The position numbers were made by a program, and so were the translations under genes. A DNA stretch of 64,000 bases from an uncultured Clostridia bacterium (lineage in GTDB: Bacteria > Bacillota > Clostridia > UBA1381): positions 77,501-141,500 of the forward strand of contig CAUGRT010000003.1 of NCBI GenBank assembly GCA_959602045.1, in the 5' to 3' direction. The notes under the pieces were generated by a model. That model was not told where the DNA came from. It ran no database searches and saw only the letters and a program-made list of their open reading frames with translations. Shown here one piece after another: positions 38,107 through 46,119 of the stretch (positions are counted from its first letter, which is position 1; each line of letters opens with the position of its first letter).

Positions 38107-39567
38107 CTATTGCAAATCAACCACCACCGCTTTATCAAAATTCAAGTGTATATAATCGGTGTCAAACGTTCCCAGAACCTTGAATTTTTTTCTCAGATTT
38201 TCTGCGCTTACGCTGTCGTCCGTCGGAAGATGATTGCCCTCATCATCCAGCGGATCATAGACATAGCGTGCGGTATAGGTTCCGTTTTTCTGATGTACAT
38301 CCGTCATCTGCACCCATGACAGCTTTTCGCTTGTCATTACATCTTCACCGTTTTCGTCAAGGAATAAAAATCCCGGATCATACAAAACAAAACCGTCTTT
38401 ATAATAATCAACATCAACCTCGCCATCCGAAAAACGAACTCCCGTTACCACAACATTGCCGTAATCGCTGACTTTATAAGAAATCGGATACGTTCCGATC
38501 GCTTGCTTGAGCACCTCAATCTCCTCCCGATTGTCGGTGTCATATTCAATCGGCACAAATTTCAGCTGTTTGATAGCAGCGTCTGCTTTTAGAAATTCAA
38601 AAGAATTTTTCACTTCTCTTTCAGGGCTTGCCGTCAAACCGCTGTTTATAATATCCAAGCTTCGGTTATTTTCATCAAATAATGCGAATCCGTCGATATT
38701 CATATTATCATCCTCTCCGATGGGCGGCGTTTTCAAAACCACTTGATTGCCGAATGGAGAAAATACTGCTTTTTCCACCTCCGAACCGTTCCACAGTTTT
38801 TGATGAATCTCCTTGGTAACGCTGTTCAGCTTAACAGCTGATTTATCAATATCCGCACTGACATAGAGGATTTTGCTTTTTTCCTCGTCGCTCAGCGTTG
38901 CCCCCGGCTGATAGAAGTCCCCGAAAGCGTCAAAACGGCTGAGATCCAGTACCGCATTTTCATTCATTCCCAACAATTCAATCTTAAAATGATCCGGAAT
39001 TTCCCGTGTGGCGACACTGAATTTTTGCACAGCCTTGTACGTTCTGTTATCTGCAAAATAGGAATCCCACATTGAATTGTTGCCGCTCGCCACCTGCCCG
39101 TCAATCATGCAGTCCACCCAAGTGCTGCCTTGCATCCCCTCCGGTTTTTCCGGAGTGCCGCCTGTGAAAAACGGTTCTCCGTCCGTGGTCACGGTATAGA
39201 ACACATGCACAAAATTATCGTCTGCCGAAACATTATCCAGTGTCAGCGTATACCCGTCTTTGGTGACGCTTGCACCGATTGCGCTGTTGTATTGGTTCAG
39301 TGTATCAATGTCCGTCACTTCCACTGCCTGCGTATTTTTAAAATAATCAATCACGCTGCCGATGGCTTCCTGTCCCACCGGCGATGCCGCAAAAGCCGTT
39401 GTCAGGCACAATGCCGCCGCACAAATTATTACCGCCGTTGCCTTGCGTGTTCTTTTAATCGTAGTCTGCTTCATTTCTCTTTCCTCTATCCTTTCCCAAA
39501 TTCTATCCTTTAAATCCTCGTCTGCTTTAATTCTCGAAAAAGCGCTGTTTAAATCATGCTCATACAT
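38107..39567 (-). CDS. DUF4179 membrane protein, probable anti-sigma factor
   Basis: The 486-residue protein has a short cytoplasmic N-terminus (residues 1-43, FSRIKADEDLKDRIWERIEE), one transmembrane helix (about 44-62, TAVIICAAALCLTTAFAA) and a large extracytoplasmic DUF4179 region rich in beta strands. This is the layout of anti-sigma factors encoded right after their ECF sigma gene. Its ATG lies inside the end of the sigma gene (8-bp overlap), implying translational coupling, with AGAAGGAGG upstream. The signal sensed is unknown. Confidence 0.8.
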   Translation of the reverse strand: MYEHDLNSAFSRIKADEDLKDRIWERIEEREMKQTTIKRTRKATAVIICAAALCLTTAFAASPVGQEAIGSVIDYFKNTQAVEVTDIDTLNQYNSAIGASVTKDGYTLTLDNVSADDNFVHVFYTVTTDGEPFFTGGTPEKPEGMQGSTWVDCMIDGQVASGNNSMWDSYFADNRTYKAVQKFSVATREIPDHFKIELLGMNENAVLDLSRFDAFGDFYQPGATLSDEEKSKILYVSADIDKSAVKLNSVTKEIHQKLWNGSEVEKAVFSPFGNQVVLKTPPIGEDDNMNIDGFALFDENNRSLDIINSGLTASPEREVKNSFEFLKADAAIKQLKFVPIEYDTDNREEIEVLKQAIGTYPISYKVSDYGNVVVTGVRFSDGEVDVDYYKDGFVLYDPGFLFLDENGEDVMTSEKLSWVQMTDVHQKNGTYTARYVYDPLDDEGNHLPTDDSVSAENLRKKFKVLGTFDTDYIHLNFDKAVVVDLQ

Positions 39568-40048
39568 AGGAAAAACCTCCTTCTATCAGAATATCCTTCA
39601 GCTTCTTTCTTCCGCGTGCAAGACGGGAGAGAACTGTTGATTGCTTCAATCCGGTCATTTCGGATATTTCCCCGGCTTTATATCCCTGATAATAATGCAA
39701 ATACAAAATCATTCGGTATTTTGGCGGCAATGCAAGAACCTCCTCCATAATAGAGGTTTCCTCCTCGCAGGTCATGTATTGCAAGACCTCATCATCCGAA
39801 ACCACACGCCTTGCCCAAGATGATTTCTGCATGTTTCTGCACCAATTCACAGCCGTTTTCATCAGCCACGCCTTTTCATGCGCTTTATTTTCAAATGCCG
39901 GTTTGTTTTCCATCAGCCGGATAAAGGCTTCGGATACCGCTTCCTCCGCGTCATATTTATTCTTCAGATAAACCAGGCACATTCTATACAAATCATCTGC
40001 ATACCGTTCGTAAATCTCCGAAAAATATGCGGAATCCTCTTTTGTCAC
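39560..40048 (-). CDS. ECF-type RNA polymerase sigma factor
   Basis: The 162-residue protein has region 2 (EIYERYADDLYRMCLVYLKN, AEEAVSEAFIRLMEN) and region 4 with a helix-turn-helix (LPPKYRMILYLHYYQGYKAG, EISEMTGLKQSTVLSRLARG), the typical ECF size and domain set. Starts at GTG with AAAGGAG 9 bases upstream. It is paired with the DUF4179 gene, so it is presumably held inactive at the membrane until a surface signal arrives. Its regulon cannot be deduced; autoregulation is likely for this class. Confidence 0.9.
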   Translation of the reverse strand: MTKEDSAYFSEIYERYADDLYRMCLVYLKNKYDAEEAVSEAFIRLMENKPAFENKAHEKAWLMKTAVNWCRNMQKSSWARRVVSDDEVLQYMTCEEETSIMEEVLALPPKYRMILYLHYYQGYKAGEISEMTGLKQSTVLSRLARGRKKLKDILIEGGFSYV

Positions 40049-40073
40049 TTATAACAGCTCCTTTCTCGATCAG

Positions 40074-40118
40074 ACACTCCGATTCTCGGCGGAGTGTTTC
40101 GCTCGTATTTGCAAATAC
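40074..40118 (-). promoter_or_regulatory. Leader hairpin and 14-bp palindrome upstream of the ECF sigma gene
   Basis: ACACTCCG (40074-40081) and CGGAGTGT (40090-40097) form a perfect 8-bp stem with an 8-base loop, about 25 bp before the GTG start. Just beyond it GTATTTGCAAATAC (40105-40118) is a perfect palindrome, a good shape for a dimeric repressor site. I cannot place a convincing sigma-A promoter, as would fit ECF autoregulation. Confidence 0.45.
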
Positions 40119-40204
40119 ATATATAATACAATTCAGAGGAATGAATTATTGCATTTTCTATTGAATTTTATTTCTGTTAATCGCGAATATTAAAGAAAAC
40201 TCGT

Positions 40205-40545
40205 TTATTTATCATGCTATTCCATTTCAGACATCCGTTGCGTTGCACGGAACTCGCGTATAGACTATAGGTGCTGCTCTGAAAATTTATCTGTTTTTCA
40301 TGCTATTCCGGCTCGAACATCCGTTGCGTTGCGCTGAACTCGTATACAGACTACAAGTGTGGCTCTGAAAATTCATCTATTTATCATTCTATTCCGGCTC
40401 AGACATCCGTTACATCGTGCGGAACTCGCGTACAGACCACAAGTGTGGCTCTGAAAATTCATCTGTTTATCATTCTATTCCGGCTCAGACATCCGTTACG
40501 TTGCACGGAACTCGCCTCCATAGACTGATAAACAGATGAATTTTC
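40205..40545 (+). repeat. Tandem array of four palindromic-repeat cores, 86-bp period
   Basis: The core word ACATCCG occurs at 40231, 40317, 40403 and 40489, exactly 86 bp apart. Each unit has a left arm (AAAATTCATCTGTTTATCA-like), CTATTCCGGCTC..., ACATCCG and GGAACTCG. The first three units run on with TATAGACTA and GTGTGGCTCTG into the next arm. Only the last unit (40453-40545) has the CCTCCATAGA end and a right arm, giving a perfect 20-bp inverted repeat between 40453-40472 and 40526-40545. Confidence 0.88.
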
Positions 40546-40729
40546 AATTTAAGATTTCTGTAACAGTATAGCATACCTTATTGGTATCTGCAAGCGGTGG
40601 GATTGTTACATGAGTTTTACATTTTTATGATGTTTTAACGCATTTTTTTAACAACTTCGTAGTTTTAAATAAAAGCAGTGCAAAGGAAACGGCAAAAAAC
40701 AGAAAAAACAGAAAAAAATAAAGAAAGTG

Positions 40730-40758
40730 TTGTTTTAAAACCTTGAATATGCTATAAT
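40730..40758 (+). promoter_or_regulatory. Predicted promoter with overlapping palindrome, YkgJ-type gene
   Basis: TTGTTT (40730-40735), 17-bp spacer, TATAAT (40753-40758). ATAATAATAT and ATATTATTAT form an inverted repeat from about 40755 to 40781 across the -10 and start site, possibly an operator. Confidence 0.55.
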
Positions 40759-40803
40759 AATATCCGTATAATATTATTATAGAACAGGAGTACGAATGAC
40801 TGT

Positions 40804-41319
40804 ATGAAAAGCGCATATGTGTATTTACAGCTTTATAAGCTATTTGATAAAGTAACGCCGATAAAGATTGACTGCGGACAGCTTTGCGAAAGCGCCTGTT
40901 GTCAGGGAGATGACAGCGGAATGTTTTTATTTCCCGGCGAAGAATCTGTCTATAAGCTGTTGGAACCGGAATGGATTCGGATTGAAAATACTGATTTTAC
41001 TTATGAATTTGACGGAAAAACCTATAGAGTTCCCATTGCGCTTTGTAACGGTCACTGCGATCGTTTCGAACGTCCGCTGGCATGCAGAATTTTTCCGCTG
41101 ACTCCGTATATTAACGCTGACAACACTCTGGAAATCATCATTGACCCCAGAGCAAAGGGGATTTGCCGATTGGCGCAAGGCTTCGAATTGGAGGACTTTT
41201 CTCCCCTGTTTATTAAAAACATTCGGCGCACATTTAAGCTTTTAGCCAAGAATCCGCGCATTTATGCATTCTTGAAAGAATACTCGGCATATCTTGATGA
41301 ATTTCAGCGTTTCTTTTAA
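40804..41319 (+). CDS. YkgJ-family cysteine cluster protein
   Basis: The 171-residue protein has the metal-binding-type Cys pattern of the YkgJ family: Cys24, Cys28, Cys32, Cys33 (CGQLCESACC), Cys81, Cys85, Cys94 (CNGHCDRFERPLACRIFPLTP) and Cys121. It probably binds zinc or an iron-sulfur cluster; function unknown. A Shine-Dalgarno (AGGAG, 40785-40789) is closer to an ATG at 40796 that opens a three-codon frame (M-T-V) whose TGA overlaps the real ATG, so translation may be coupled to this mini-frame. Confidence 0.82.
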   Translation: MKSAYVYLQLYKLFDKVTPIKIDCGQLCESACCQGDDSGMFLFPGEESVYKLLEPEWIRIENTDFTYEFDGKTYRVPIALCNGHCDRFERPLACRIFPLTPYINADNTLEIIIDPRAKGICRLAQGFELEDFSPLFIKNIRRTFKLLAKNPRIYAFLKEYSAYLDEFQRFF

Positions 41320-41336
41320 AAGCAACGTGTATTCCC

Positions 41337-41376
41337 TAACGCAAACACGCCCGCACGGACTGCGTTAAGTTTTTTG
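41337..41376 (+). terminator. Terminator between the YkgJ-type and VanW genes
   Basis: TAACGCA and TGCGTTA form a 7-bp stem with a 17-base GC-rich loop followed by AGTTTTTTG. The long loop suggests only partial efficiency; the VanW gene has no other obvious promoter. Confidence 0.6.
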
Positions 41377-41407
41377 AGCAGCGGGCAGAAAGGTTACGGT
41401 ATTTTTT

Positions 41408-43228
41408 ATGTCAGAAAAAAATACACCCGATTTATCACAAAATCCTACAGATGATGCACCCACCATTGTCGGAAAAGAGGCGCAGGATATTATTTCAGCC
41501 GCTTCGGAACACGTTGAACCGGATATGGATGCCACACAAAAAATCAATCTTGTAAAATCAAAAAAAGAATCCCAGGAAGAACCGTCCGCGGAGTCGGCTA
41601 CCGATGATCTCCCCGATGTCGAGGATGATTTTGCCCCGATATTTTTCACACGTGAGGACGTCGTTGGAGAACGACCGGAAGATGAGATTGATCCCTATAC
41701 CGAAGTGGAGGAAGAAGTGAAAAAAACTCCAAAACATACTGCAAAAAAGAATTTTCAAAAAAAGCTGAAAAAAGTATTGAAACGTTGGAAAAAAATCAAA
41801 AAGCCCGTATCCATCGCATGTGCAGCCGCAGTCGGTGTTTTTATTGTGCTTTACATAATTTGTGCCGCTTCGCTCCCGACCGACACCATTGCAAAAAATG
41901 TTTATATTGAGGCTTTGAATGTAGGCGGTTTGACCTACGACGAGGCTTTGGCTTCGGTAAAGGCTACCTATCTGTTTGAAGATCAGAAAGTGACATTGCG
42001 CTGCGAGAATCAAACCTTTGAATTTGACGGTTTGGACATCGGCTTATCCGCCAGTCCGGAAGAAACGACTCAAAAGGCATTTTCCTATGCAAAATCGGGA
42101 AATCAATTTTCAAACACGCTGAAAGCAATGGGATTGTTGCTCCATCGGCATACGGTGATTCCGGTTGCGGATATTAATCATGAAAAACTGGATGAAAAAC
42201 TGCAACAATTCGGTATGCAGGTTTACGGCGAATTGGTCGGTCATTATGTTGAGGTTCGCGACAATAACGAAGCGACGGTCTGGCCGGGGCATACCGGATT
42301 TGACGGCGATGTTTCCGAAGCACAAAAGGATGTTTTAAACGCTTTTTCAAAAGAACAGTTTACCAACATCCCCGTAACGCTCAAATCCGCTCCGCCATCG
42401 GACATTACGGTCGAACAATTTGATTTAGCGGTATATAAAGATCCCACCGATGCATATTATGAAGTATCCAATGGTCAAGTAACGGTCGTTCCCGAAGAAA
42501 ACGGACGCTATATCGACAAAGAAAAAGTTGCGCCAATGCTTGCCACCGTAAAAGAAGGCTGTGACCCGGTCATCATTCCGTGGGAAACCGCTTATGCTGA
42601 CATCACCGCCGAAAGTCTGCAAAAAAAGCTTTTTGCGGATGTATTGGCTTCTTATTCTACGTATTACGGCAACTCAACCGCAAACCGCAGCGCCAATGTA
42701 GCCAGAGCCTCCAGCCTACTCAACGGCGCGGTATTGGGAGCAGGCGAAATTTTCTCCTTTAATGACCGTGTTGGTGAACGAACAACCTATAACGGTTTTT
42801 ATACCGCACCGGAATATGTAAACGGCGAAACGGTTCAAGGCATTGGCGGCGGTACTTGTCAAGTCAGCACAACGCTTTACAGTGCAGTGTTGTATGCCGG
42901 ACTGGATATTATCTCGCGTACCAACCACATGTTTACGGTTTCCTATGCACCGCTCGGTCAGGATGCAACAGTTGCAGACGGCGGTCTGGATTTCCAATTC
43001 AGAAATAATACCGAATACCCCATTAAGGTCAGCTCCCATACCGATGGTTCCTCTATTTATGTAGATATTATCGGTACTGCATGGGATCCGCCGCGCACCG
43101 TGAAGCTTGATCATTCCGTTTCCTACGGTTCGGGCGGCACATATGTATACTCCAAACGGTATATTTACGAAAACGATGAATGTATCGCCGATGAAGAGCT
43201 GCCCTCCAGTTATTATAAAGCGCATTAA
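41408..43228 (+). CDS. VanW family protein with PG-binding domain, membrane anchored
   Basis: The 606-residue protein has an unusually long charged cytoplasmic N-terminus (1-132, acidic first, then Lys-rich KKNFQKKLKKVLKRWKKI) and one transmembrane helix (about 133-155). A YoaR-type putative peptidoglycan-binding region follows, with the VanW domain near the C-terminus (GAGEIFSFNDRVGERTTYNGF, GGGTCQVSTTLYSAVLYAGL). VanW is named from vancomycin clusters, but these standalone forms are cell-envelope proteins of unknown role and do not indicate resistance. The Shine-Dalgarno (GAAAGG) is 14 bases from the ATG. Confidence 0.88.
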   Translation: MSEKNTPDLSQNPTDDAPTIVGKEAQDIISAASEHVEPDMDATQKINLVKSKKESQEEPSAESATDDLPDVEDDFAPIFFTREDVVGERPEDEIDPYTEVEEEVKKTPKHTAKKNFQKKLKKVLKRWKKIKKPVSIACAAAVGVFIVLYIICAASLPTDTIAKNVYIEALNVGGLTYDEALASVKATYLFEDQKVTLRCENQTFEFDGLDIGLSASPEETTQKAFSYAKSGNQFSNTLKAMGLLLHRHTVIPVADINHEKLDEKLQQFGMQVYGELVGHYVEVRDNNEATVWPGHTGFDGDVSEAQKDVLNAFSKEQFTNIPVTLKSAPPSDITVEQFDLAVYKDPTDAYYEVSNGQVTVVPEENGRYIDKEKVAPMLATVKEGCDPVIIPWETAYADITAESLQKKLFADVLASYSTYYGNSTANRSANVARASSLLNGAVLGAGEIFSFNDRVGERTTYNGFYTAPEYVNGETVQGIGGGTCQVSTTLYSAVLYAGLDIISRTNHMFTVSYAPLGQDATVADGGLDFQFRNNTEYPIKVSSHTDGSSIYVDIIGTAWDPPRTVKLDHSVSYGSGGTYVYSKRYIYENDECIADEELPSSYYKAH

Positions 43229-43277
43229 AAAAAACCTCATGAAGCGGTTCCATACCGACTCCATGAGGTTCTTTTTA
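43229..43277. terminator. Bidirectional terminator between the VanW gene and tmk
   Basis: AACCTCATG (43233-43241) and CATGAGGTT (43262-43270) pair; a T-run follows on the plus strand (CTTTTTAT) and an eight-T run on the minus strand. It overlaps the tmk stop codon. Confidence 0.85.
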
Positions 43278-43943
43278 TAAAAGCTGTTTTATTTTCTGAT
43301 AGATTTCATCATGAATTTGCTCAATCGTCCGAATGTTTTCACCATTCACGCAGGAGATAATCTGCCAATTGTATTTCCTTGCAACAAAAAGCGCGTTTTC
43401 ATAGCTTTTTTGCAAATACCCGCGATTGCTTTCATGGATGTCTTTTTGCGCCGCTCCTGTAATTTTATTTGCGCGTTCACGCATGAGCCGTGCGCCGTAT
43501 TCGGGCGGCATATCCAGAAATATCGTAATATCTGGCTGCGGCAACGCCAAGCGATTGTATTCCAAATCGAACAGCCATTCCAGAAAATTATTTTTTTCCC
43601 GAATGTCCTCTATTTTTCCGGCTTGATGAATCATATTGGAGGATACATAACGATCTGCTATAATCGTCTTTCCGTCCAAATAATCTTTTCCCCAGTCCTT
43701 TTTAAAGGTTGCATACCGATCCGCCGCAAAAAACACGGACGCCGCATAGGCATTGACATCCTCCGGCTTTGTGCCGAATTCGCCGTTTAAATACATTTTC
43801 ACCAAAGTTGATGATTCCTGCTCATAAGCCGGGAAAGAAACCAATCTTACATCCGACTCCTGTGAAAGGCGTTTTTGCAAAAGCTCCGTCTGCGTCTGCT
43901 TGCCGCTTGCGTCCACACCATCGACAGCTATTAAAAATCCCAT
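43275..43943 (-). CDS. tmk: Thymidylate kinase (dTMP kinase)
   Basis: Phosphorylates dTMP to dTDP. The 222-residue P-loop kinase starts MGFLIAVDGVDASGKQTQTE, with a Walker A-like GVDASGKQ at 9-16, the DRYVSSNMIHQAGK motif that contacts the nucleotide base, and a lid region (LMRERANKITGAAQKD). Gln in place of Ser/Thr after the Walker Lys is a variant seen in a clostridial subgroup of thymidylate kinases. It lies 3 bp behind tagA and probably shares its transcript. Confidence 0.9.
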   Translation of the reverse strand: MGFLIAVDGVDASGKQTQTELLQKRLSQESDVRLVSFPAYEQESSTLVKMYLNGEFGTKPEDVNAYAASVFFAADRYATFKKDWGKDYLDGKTIIADRYVSSNMIHQAGKIEDIREKNNFLEWLFDLEYNRLALPQPDITIFLDMPPEYGARLMRERANKITGAAQKDIHESNRGYLQKSYENALFVARKYNWQIISCVNGENIRTIEQIHDEIYQKIKQLL

Positions 43944-43946
43944 GTA

Positions 43947-44690
43947 TTACTCCTTATCCTGGCTGTATTTCTTTCCTTTTGCCAAAACAGTTGCCGCAAA
44001 TTTCGGCAAATCCATCATTCGCCCGATACGCCACGGTTCTTTCATTAAGCGGTAAAACCACTCCATTCCGATTTTACACCAAAAATCCGGTGCTCTCTCC
44101 ACACGTCCGGCAAAAACATCCAAGCTGCCGCCGATTCCCATCGCCACTTTGACGCGCAGCTCATCCTTATGCGCATAAATCCATCGCTCCTGCTTTGGCG
44201 CACCCAGACAAACAAACACAATATCCGCGCCGGATTCGTTGATTTCGCGTACAATTTCCGCTTCATCCTCCGGCTGAAAATATCCGTTTCTCATACCGAC
44301 AATATGCAGCTCCGGATAATCCTTTCGCAGATTATTCGCCGCTTCCTCCGCCACTCCCGGCTTGCCGCCGAACAAGAACAGCTTATGATTGGTATAATTG
44401 AGCTTTTCCAAAACCTTTCTGGCAATGTCATACCCTGCGGCACGCTCGCTGATCGGTTTCTTCAAAATCTTCGAGGCATAGACAACACCGATCCCATCGG
44501 CGGTCAAAAGATCCGATTCATTCAGCATCGCGCAAAACTCCGGATCGCGGTATGCCGCCATAATGATCTCCGAATTGGGGGTAAACACTGTATGCAGCCT
44601 GTCTTCATTAAAGAATCCCATAATCTTATCTGCCGCTTCAGCGATATTTACCATATCCACCTTAACGCCTAAAATATTAACCTTGTTCAT
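43947..44690 (-). CDS. tagA: WecB/TagA/CpsF family glycosyltransferase
   Basis: The 247-residue enzyme has the GT26 pattern: VKVDMVNIAEAADKI, TPNSEIIMAAYRDPEF, LLTADGIGVVYASKIL, LFGGKPGVAEEAANNL and VCLGAPKQERWIYAHKDE, then GSLDVFAGRVERAP. In Bacillus TagA adds ManNAc to lipid-linked GlcNAc at the start of wall teichoic acid synthesis. No tag or tar neighbours are here, so the polymer is uncertain. Good Shine-Dalgarno (GAAAGGTAGC). It sits 19 bp behind the citrate synthase gene. Confidence 0.9.
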   Translation of the reverse strand: MNKVNILGVKVDMVNIAEAADKIMGFFNEDRLHTVFTPNSEIIMAAYRDPEFCAMLNESDLLTADGIGVVYASKILKKPISERAAGYDIARKVLEKLNYTNHKLFLFGGKPGVAEEAANNLRKDYPELHIVGMRNGYFQPEDEAEIVREINESGADIVFVCLGAPKQERWIYAHKDELRVKVAMGIGGSLDVFAGRVERAPDFWCKIGMEWFYRLMKEPWRIGRMMDLPKFAATVLAKGKKYSQDKE

Positions 44691-44709
44691 TCTTTGCTAC
44701 CTTTCATTC

Positions 44710-46074
44710 TCACCGTTCCGCCAAAGGCTTATAGGTTCTTGTTTTGATTAACGATTTATATGCCGGACGAATAATTCTGGAGCAGCCTAACGTTTCCTCC
44801 AGTCGATGTGCACACCATCCAACGCTTCTGGACATCGCAAACAATGGCGTAAACATATCGGATGAGATTCCCAGCATTTTATAAACGAACCCGGAATACA
44901 TATCCACATTCGCACACATTACCTTGCTGTTTTTCTTAACCTCCGCAAAAACCTCCGGCGTCAGACGTTCTACGGCTTTATACAAATTAAATTCCTTTTC
45001 AAATTCCGGTTTCTGAGCAACCAGCCGTTCCGCTCTCTCTTTCAGCAAAACGCATCGGGGATCGCTGTAGGTATAAATCGCATGACCCATTCCATAGATC
45101 AACCCCTCACCGTCAAACGCCTCCCTGCGGAGAATCTTTGCCAGATAATCGCGAACCTCACTGTCATTCTCCCAATTTGCCACATGCTCCTCAATATCCG
45201 CCATCATGCCCATAACCTTGGCATTTGCGCCGCCGTGCTTCGGGCCTTTCAAAGAACCGATGGCTGCCGCAAGCGCACTATACGTATCGGTTCCCGATGA
45301 AGATACCACTCTGGTGGTAAAGGTGGAGTTGTTACCGCCGCCATGCTCTGCATGAATCATCAGCAAAACATCCAGCATTTCCGCTTCCTCGCGTGTATAT
45401 TGATTATCCCTGCGCATCATGTATAGAAAATTCTCCGATGTAGAAATTCTCGGCTGCGGCGCATGCAAAAACAAGCTGTTTCCGTCATGGTAATGGCTCT
45501 TTGCCTGAAAGCCGTATGCCGCCATAACCGGCAAACGCGCAATCAGCTCAATAGACTGCCGCAAAATATTTCCGGCGCTGATTTCATCCGGGTTGTCATC
45601 ATACGAATATGCCGCCAAAACACTGCGCGCCATTTTGTTCATAATATTCTTGCTCGGCGCTTTTAAAATCATATCCTCCGCAAATCCCTTCGGTAAGGGT
45701 CGGAGATTTCCGATCAAACGGGTAAAATCCTTCAATGTCTGCCGATCCGGCAGGTTGCCGAACAGCAGCAAATATACAACTTCTTCAAAGCCGTAGCGTC
45801 CCTCTTCCTCGGCATGATGAACTAAGTCCGTGATGTCATATCCTCTGTAGCGCAAATGTCCCTCTGTCGGAATCTTTTCGCCGTCATCAATATAATATCC
45901 GGTAACCGCGCCCACGGAAGTCAAGCCGGCAATAACACCTGTGCCGTCCTCGTTTCTTAATCCTCTTTTTACTCCGTATTTTTTAAACGTTTCCCGCGGA
46001 AACGGGGTGTACATTCCCTCCGCCTGATGCTGAAAACGTTCCTTAAGCGCTTCCCTTTCCTCAGCTGTCAACAT
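44710..46074 (-). CDS. Citrate synthase (citrate/2-methylcitrate family)
   Basis: Condenses acetyl-CoA with oxaloacetate, probably for glutamate synthesis in an anaerobe with a partial TCA cycle. The 454-residue protein has the catalytic contexts LLMIHAEHGGGNNSTFTTR (first His), GMGHAIYTYSDPR (second His) and NVDMYSGFVYKMLG (Asp). The N-terminal extension of about 70 residues is typical of the clostridial type. ATG with GGAAAGGAAATG upstream. No aconitase or isocitrate dehydrogenase gene lies nearby. Confidence 0.92.
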   Translation of the reverse strand: MLTAEEREALKERFQHQAEGMYTPFPRETFKKYGVKRGLRNEDGTGVIAGLTSVGAVTGYYIDDGEKIPTEGHLRYRGYDITDLVHHAEEEGRYGFEEVVYLLLFGNLPDRQTLKDFTRLIGNLRPLPKGFAEDMILKAPSKNIMNKMARSVLAAYSYDDNPDEISAGNILRQSIELIARLPVMAAYGFQAKSHYHDGNSLFLHAPQPRISTSENFLYMMRRDNQYTREEAEMLDVLLMIHAEHGGGNNSTFTTRVVSSSGTDTYSALAAAIGSLKGPKHGGANAKVMGMMADIEEHVANWENDSEVRDYLAKILRREAFDGEGLIYGMGHAIYTYSDPRCVLLKERAERLVAQKPEFEKEFNLYKAVERLTPEVFAEVKKNSKVMCANVDMYSGFVYKMLGISSDMFTPLFAMSRSVGWCAHRLEETLGCSRIIRPAYKSLIKTRTYKPLAER

Positions 46075-46119
46075 AAATCATCATTTCCTTTCCTCACGGT
46101 CTGCCACCGCTTATTCTGT

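Larger units (their letters stand above)
40049..40803. other. 755-bp divergent intergenic region between the ECF sigma gene and the YkgJ-type gene
   Basis: From left to right: sigma-gene leader with a hairpin and a palindrome (40074-40118), an AT-rich stretch, the tandem repeat array (40205-40545), about 170 bp of A/T-rich DNA without a clear signal, and the promoter/operator region of the YkgJ-type gene (40730-40803). A hydrophobic minus-strand frame at 40625-40816 overlaps that promoter and is not believed. Confidence 0.65.

Noticed and set aside
40205..40545. CRISPR array
   Set aside because: The period is regular, but the repeat fills nearly the whole 86-bp unit, there are no unique spacers, and no cas gene is nearby.
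40625..40816. Small hydrophobic minus-strand protein
   Set aside because: It overlaps the YkgJ-type promoter, derives from A/T-rich low-complexity DNA read as Phe/Leu, and has no ribosome site.
41408..43228. Vancomycin-resistance determinant
   Set aside because: A VanW domain alone, without vanH, vanA/B or vanX-type genes, is a common envelope protein and no evidence of resistance.
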